DNA of 64,000 bases from Streptomyces sp. NBC_01669. GTDB taxonomy: Bacteria > Actinomycetota > Actinomycetes > Streptomycetales > Streptomycetaceae. Shown piece by piece: positions 60,569 to 64,000 of this stretch. The stretch's first letter is position 1; each line of letters starts with the position of its first letter. A model generated the notes under the pieces. That model was not told the origin of the DNA. It was given only the letters and a program-made list of their open reading frames with translations, and did not search any database. The stretch lies in NCBI RefSeq assembly GCF_026339735.1, contig NZ_JAPEQG010000001.1:8803001-8867000 (forward strand), in the 5' to 3' direction. The position numbers were made by a program, and so were the translations under genes.

Positions 60569-60970
60569 ATGCCCATCTACACCTGCACTGCGGCCCAGGG
60601 ATCGCTGACCAGCGAGGTGAAGGCCCTGCCAGCAGCCGAGATCACCCGGATTCACGTCGATATCAACCACGTGCCACCGGCCTACGTCAACGTGGTCTTC
60701 TCCGAGTTGCCCACGGACAGTGTCTTCGCGGGCGGGCAGCCTGAGACACCGCTGATCCTCACTGGCTGGGTGCGGCGAGGCCATCCGCAGAAGGAGGCGA
60801 CGCGACTGGCCCTGGAGCTGTCCTCAGCGATCGCCCGGATCTCCGGTATGGACGAGAGCCAGACCATGGTGGTGCTGCAGGACGGTCGTGCCCGGTCCGC
60901 TGTCGAGGGTGGGCACGTGCTGCCCGAACCAGGTGAGGAAGAGAAGTGGTTGCGCCGGACCGGCGGCTGA
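60569..60970 (+). CDS. Tautomerase-family protein
   Basis: 133 residues from ATG 60569, with TTGAGGAG upstream. It starts MPIYTCTAAQGSLTSEVKAL, so Pro2 is exposed as the catalytic N-terminal proline of the 4-oxalocrotonate tautomerase superfamily. IHVDINHVPPAYVNVVFSEL and GWVRRGHPQKEATRLALELS follow. Members isomerise keto/enol acids in aromatic catabolism or dehalogenate. Position 255 bases after the SDR suggests a shared theme with the decarboxylase cluster, but it has its own leader and may be a separate transcript. Confidence 0.78.
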   Translation: MPIYTCTAAQGSLTSEVKALPAAEITRIHVDINHVPPAYVNVVFSELPTDSVFAGGQPETPLILTGWVRRGHPQKEATRLALELSSAIARISGMDESQTMVVLQDGRARSAVEGGHVLPEPGEEEKWLRRTGG

Positions 60971-61329
60971 ACAGCGTGTGCGTCTTTGTGCTCGTCCAAG
61001 CCGGACGACATCGACCAGTCCGCCGGACAGCAACTCACTGTCGAGCTCGGGCTGTTCGACGTCGGCATCGTCCAGCACCACTCACATCCGAACGGTGTGA
61101 GGCGGTGTGAGGGTGACTGCTTGATGGCGGCAGGGAGACCGTGCGGTCTCGGCATACGCGCACCATCCGCCGTGCTGCGCCGGTCCGCGCGGGCGGGTGC
61201 CCGCCGCTGCCCCCTCGCAGGGGCAGATCGCGAGGTCCACGTGCATCCGCCAGACGAGAATTTCAGCGGGCGCGGAGACACTGATCCGCCGGCCGCCGCT
61301 CGCGGTGAAGCGGACAACGTCACCCGCGG

Positions 61330-61615
61330 CGGCGCGTGTGAACACGGCGACCATCGCCACCCCACCCGAGGTGTTGGACAGCAGACCGACCGGGACCATC
61401 GCGACGGCGAGGCCGACCGGCCACCGGCGCCGCAGCCAGACCGCCGCATGAGCGATCGCGCCGAGTGTCTGGTCGAGGACGGCGAGGGGATGCGACAGGC
61501 CTGGTTTGTCAGGCAGGGAGTGCGCCGCCCTCAGGCCGAGGACGACCGCCAACAAGAAACAGGAGAAGTCGACGGCCCAGTCGCGCACGGTACGCCGCGG
61601 CCGGATGTGCGGCGC
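61330..61615 (-). pseudogene. Histidine kinase N-terminal membrane fragment
   Basis: On the minus strand: RRTVRDWAVDFSCFLLAVVL, DKPGLSHPLAVLDQTLGAIA, HAAVWLRRRWPVGLAVAMVP, VGLLSNTSGGVAMVAVFTRA. This is the four-helix membrane domain with its diagnostic LRRRWPVGLAV seen at the start of Streptomyces DesK/NarX-type sensor kinases. The dimerisation and ATPase domains are missing; downstream sequence is unrelated. A tnpB fragment begins on the other strand nearby. Confidence 0.6.
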
Positions 61616-61752
61616 CCGATTCCAGCTCGTGGACCAGCGCGGACGGGAACAGCCGCCGGCACCCCGCCGGTCCCGGAGGCCTCCGCGCCAGCTCGTCAGT
61701 GGTCGTGATCGACAATTCTGACCTCGCGCTACCACGTGGGGGCTGTCCAACG

Positions 61753-62088
61753 GGTGATTCCGTAAGCGATGCCGCATGGTCGCAGTTCCGGAGCATGCTG
61801 GAGTACAAGTCCCAGTGGTACGGGCGGGACGTGATCGCAGTCGACCGCTTCTTTCCTTCCTCCAGGCTGTGCTCCGCCTGCGGCAGCCTTCAGCGGGAGA
61901 TGCCGCTGCATGTCCGTACTTGGACATGCGACTGCGGCACGACTCACGACCGCGACGTGAACGCGGCACGCAACATCCTCGCGGCCGGGCTGGCCGTGAA
62001 CGCCTGTGGAGCCGGTGTAAGACCTCAACGGAGAACTCCGGGCGGGCAGTCGGCAATGAAGCAGGAAACCCTACAGCGCGAGCCGTAG
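61753..62088 (+). pseudogene. tnpB 3' fragment (IS200/IS605 family)
   Basis: 111 codons ending at TAG 62086-62088: GDSVSDAAWSQFRSMLEYKS, QWYGRDVIAVDRFFPSSRLC, SACGSLQREMPLHVRTWTCD, CGTTHDRDVNAARNILAAGL. The four-cysteine zinc ribbon (CSAC, CDCG) and the last RuvC motif DRDVNAARN are intact; everything before is missing. It is followed by the hairpin that forms the right end of such elements, now split by an IS1182 insertion. Confidence 0.82.
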
Positions 62089-62092
62089 GAAT

Positions 62093-62105
62093 CCCCCTCC
62101 TTCAG
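62093..62105. repeat. Left half of the IS605 right-end hairpin plus 6-bp target copy
   Basis: CCCCCTC followed by CTTCAG (62100-62105) directly precedes the IS1182 element. The other half, CTTCAG-GAGGGGG, is at 63895-63907. Joined with one CTTCAG they form the 20-base hairpin CCCCCTCCTTCAGGAGGGGG, the typical structured right end of IS200/IS605 elements in Streptomyces. Confidence 0.7.
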
Positions 62106-63894
62106 GACTCCGTTGGGAAATGCGTAAACCGGCGGGTGTGATCTTGTCGTCAGGCGGCGAGTTGGAGTCGGGCGAGGTGTGAGGTGCGGGTTTGGCCGAG
62201 GGGTGTTTCGCTGAGCCAGGCGTCGAGTCTGATGATGTTGATGGCGGTGGCGGCGAAGATGTGTCCGAGGTGGGTTTTGGGCAGGCCCGTGTAGCGGGTC
62301 CGGCGGATGCGGGTGCGCCGGATTGCCTGGGAGATGGTGCCCTCCACTCCGGCGCGGATGTTGTAGCGCTGCTGCCACTGGTCGGTGAGCTGTTCGCGGC
62401 GTCGGTCTTCCAGTGCTGCCTGCTGGTCTTGGGGCAGCAGGGTCAGGCTTCGGCCCCACTTGCCGTTCGCCGCCTTGGTGCACTTGTCCTGCACCGGGCA
62501 GGCCGCGCAGTCTTGGGCGGTGAAGTGCACCCGTGAGACGGGAGTGCCGCTGCTCTTGCGCTGGTCGGACCAGCTGGCACTGATCTTGCCCTGGGGACAG
62601 ACGGCGTTCTTGGCTTCCCAGTCGATCGTGAACGCGCTCTGCGTGAAGTGCTCACCCTCGTAGTTCTCGTGGCATGTATCCAGCCCGACCGGCCCCAGCA
62701 GCTCGATCCCATGTGCGTCGCGCGCGGCCACGATGTGGGCGGCGGTGACGTAGCCGGCATCGACGTCGTGCTCATCGGGTAGCAGTTCACGTGCGGCCAG
62801 GCCCTGGTGGACTGCTGCGGTGACCTCGGTGTCGGCGACGGTGGCGTCCGTGGTGACGACATGGGTGATCAGGTGCGGGGCGTGGGGTTCGCAGGTCTCG
62901 CTGAGGTGGGTCTTGTAGCCGCACCAGCCCGATCCGCGCTTGGTCGCGTAGCGGGCGTCGGGGTCGTAGGGCGAGGCGAGCCGGCGTCTGCCCGGCGGGA
63001 GGTCTTTGCCCTCCCGCCAGCGCACCTCCTCGCCGTCGCGGTGGTACTGCTCCACCCAGGCCCGGCGCAGGACCTGGACAGCGGGGACTTCCCGTAACCA
63101 CGCGGGAGCCTGGGGTGCGTAGACGGCCTCCAGGATGGTGAGGCCGTCCCTGCCGACCTGCCCGGCCCACTCGGCGCGGACGTTGTCGCCCTTGGGAAAG
63201 CGGTAGGAGTCGATCCGGGCGCCGTAGCGTTTGGCCCAGTCGGCGGTGACCAGCGGCAACAGCCATGCCGGGGCGGCGGCGGCCAGGGCTTCCAGCGCCG
63301 CGCGCAGGGTCTCGCCGACGAACTCCATCCGGTTCAACGTCCGCACGGCCGCGAGAACATGGGTGGAGTCGGTGCGCTGACGCCCCCCGGAACGCAGCAG
63401 CCCGAGGTCAGAGATCCGCTCCAGGATCAGGTCCAGGACCTTTTCCTCCAGGCCGTGCTCGATCAGCCGGGCGCGGAAGTCGCTCAGCACGGAGAAGTCG
63501 AACCCCGAATCGTCCAGCTCCAGACCAAGGAGGAACTTCCAGTCCATGCGGGCCCGCACCTGGTCAGCGGCCTGCCTGTCAGTCAGCCCCTCTGCGTATT
63601 GCAGCACCGACACAAGCGCCAGCGCCCCCGGCGACACCGCCGGACGACCCCGTGACGAAAACGCCTCAGCGAAGGAATCGTCTTCGAACAGCGGGCCCAG
63701 CACTTCACGCACGCGGACAGCCAGTGTCCCCTTCGGGAACGATGCCCGCACGACCCGAGCAGTCAGCTCCGGCACCCCACGGTCGTCCCGAGACTCCAGC
63801 GACACCCAGCCCCACCTCTCGCTCCGACGAACAGAACGATCATGTCAAGCTCAGCAAGCCGACGAGCCCGGTTTACGCATTTCCCAACGGAGTC
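62106..63894 (-). mobile_element. Complete IS1182-family insertion sequence (1789 bp)
   Basis: Perfect 27-bp terminal inverted repeats, starting GACTCCGTTGGGAAATGCGT (62106-62132; complement at 63868-63894), enclose a single intact transposase gene. The element is bordered on both sides by CTTCAG, which I read as a 6-bp target duplication. Completeness of ends and gene suggests recent arrival. Confidence 0.85.
62150..63805 (-). CDS. IS1182-family transposase
   Basis: 551 residues from ATG 63805. N-terminal DUF772 segment (RGRPAVSPGALALVSVLQYA, LTDRQAADQVRARMDWKFLL), then the DDE catalytic core: RQRTDSTHVLAAVRTLNR (first Asp), EHDVDAGYVTAAHIVAARDA (second Asp), a Cys cluster CAACPVQDKC, and YNIRAGVEGTISQAIRRTRI with the Glu. 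It ends GLPKTHLGHIFAATAINIIR. All catalytic residues and full length for the family are present, so it is presumably active. It fills its IS; start and stop lie inside the terminal repeats. Confidence 0.92.
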   Translation of the reverse strand: MSLESRDDRGVPELTARVVRASFPKGTLAVRVREVLGPLFEDDSFAEAFSSRGRPAVSPGALALVSVLQYAEGLTDRQAADQVRARMDWKFLLGLELDDSGFDFSVLSDFRARLIEHGLEEKVLDLILERISDLGLLRSGGRQRTDSTHVLAAVRTLNRMEFVGETLRAALEALAAAAPAWLLPLVTADWAKRYGARIDSYRFPKGDNVRAEWAGQVGRDGLTILEAVYAPQAPAWLREVPAVQVLRRAWVEQYHRDGEEVRWREGKDLPPGRRRLASPYDPDARYATKRGSGWCGYKTHLSETCEPHAPHLITHVVTTDATVADTEVTAAVHQGLAARELLPDEHDVDAGYVTAAHIVAARDAHGIELLGPVGLDTCHENYEGEHFTQSAFTIDWEAKNAVCPQGKISASWSDQRKSSGTPVSRVHFTAQDCAACPVQDKCTKAANGKWGRSLTLLPQDQQAALEDRRREQLTDQWQQRYNIRAGVEGTISQAIRRTRIRRTRYTGLPKTHLGHIFAATAINIIRLDAWLSETPLGQTRTSHLARLQLAA

Positions 63895-63913
63895 CTTCAG
63901 GAGGGGGAGGAAG

Positions 63914-64000
63914 TCAATCGGTGACCCTGGCGATGAACGCGGCGAGGTTCACGACGGTCCGCTGGATCTTCTCCTCCAGGGTGAGTGACTCGTGGAGCCG
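63914..64000 (-). CDS. 3' end of an unknown gene (cut by window edge)
   Basis: On the minus strand the frame entering from the right edge reads ESLTLEEKIQRTVVNLAAFI followed by ARVTD and a TGA at 63916-63914. It has good codon bias but no recognisable motif in 28 residues. Its stop overlaps the GTCAA that follows the IS605 right-end hairpin, so an IS605-type element probably inserted exactly at, or truncated, this gene's end. Confidence 0.5.
   Translation of the reverse strand, partial: RLHESLTLEEKIQRTVVNLAAFIARVTD

Noticed and set aside
60986..61090. Start of a response regulator on the minus strand (MVLDDADVE)
   Set aside because: Only a few residues resemble a receiver domain start and no phospho-Asp region follows.
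1..64000. CRISPR array
   Set aside because: No series of regularly spaced direct repeats was seen.

Overview
The window is high-GC actinobacterial DNA, almost certainly Streptomyces or a close relative. Evidence: third codon positions are nearly all G/C, GTG and TTG starts are common, operon genes overlap as ATGA/GTGA, and many families are typical of that genus (Imm49, DUF402, DUF475, BlaI-M56 pair, ChrB-like protein, sugar ABC importer without its own ATPase, XRE-cupin regulators, bacterial Ku). The mixture of intact metabolic cassettes with dense fragments of transposases, recombinases and truncated genes points to an accessory region such as a chromosome arm or a large linear plasmid. No rRNA, tRNA or CRISPR array was seen.

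Layout. 0-12 kb: an orphan Imm49 immunity protein, a Tat-exported M20 peptidase, a DUF402 protein, an RNA 2',3'-cyclic phosphodiesterase (thpR) and a secreted S33-type tripeptidyl aminopeptidase, separated by decayed genes (MFS transporter, recombinase tail, acetoacetate decarboxylase, and a 3-hydroxyacyl-CoA dehydrogenase carrying a 355-bp insertion). 11.5-17.2 kb: an FCD-type GntR regulator divergent from a class V aminotransferase plus sugar-type ABC binding protein and two permeases, cut off downstream by recombinase debris. 18-26 kb: VOC and GNAT proteins, ChrB/DUF1232 pair, a CDF cation transporter, a coiled-coil winged-helix protein, a BlaI-M56 regulatory pair beside a convergent NlpC/P60 wall hydrolase whose promoter carries a BlaI-like palindrome, then remnants of TnpB and SulP. 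26-32 kb: a TnpB-related protein lacking the zinc ribbon, an ArsR regulator with a clear operator and a CDF transporter truncated by an IS630 remnant, more transposase debris, Ku, two IS630 tails facing each other, and a truncated alpha/beta hydrolase.

32.2-40.4 kb is the most coherent metabolic unit: an XRE-cupin regulator followed by a polyamine-type ABC importer (binding protein, two permeases, ATPase), an FAD amine oxidase, a small cupin and a YtcJ-like amidohydrolase, nearly all overlapping. It reads as uptake and oxidation/hydrolysis of an amine or amide compound. 41-48 kb: a CitA/CitB-like two-component system divergent from tctC-tctB-tctA (tricarboxylate uptake), followed by a UspA protein and a DUF475/TerC-like membrane protein. 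48-55 kb: a GNAT, a receptor-like Ser/Thr kinase with PQQ repeats flanked by 36-bp direct repeats, a DinB protein, and further IS630/IS5/recombinase fragments. 55.3-61 kb: an Lrp-family double-module regulator divergent from a lactate 2-monooxygenase-like flavoenzyme, then a benzoylformate decarboxylase-like enzyme, an SDR with an altered catalytic motif and a tautomerase, suggesting 2-hydroxy/2-keto acid catabolism. 61-64 kb: a histidine kinase fragment, the 3' end of an IS605-type tnpB, and a complete IS1182-family element that landed inside the hairpin at the tnpB 3' end.

All calls come from reading the translations and DNA by eye; no database search was run.
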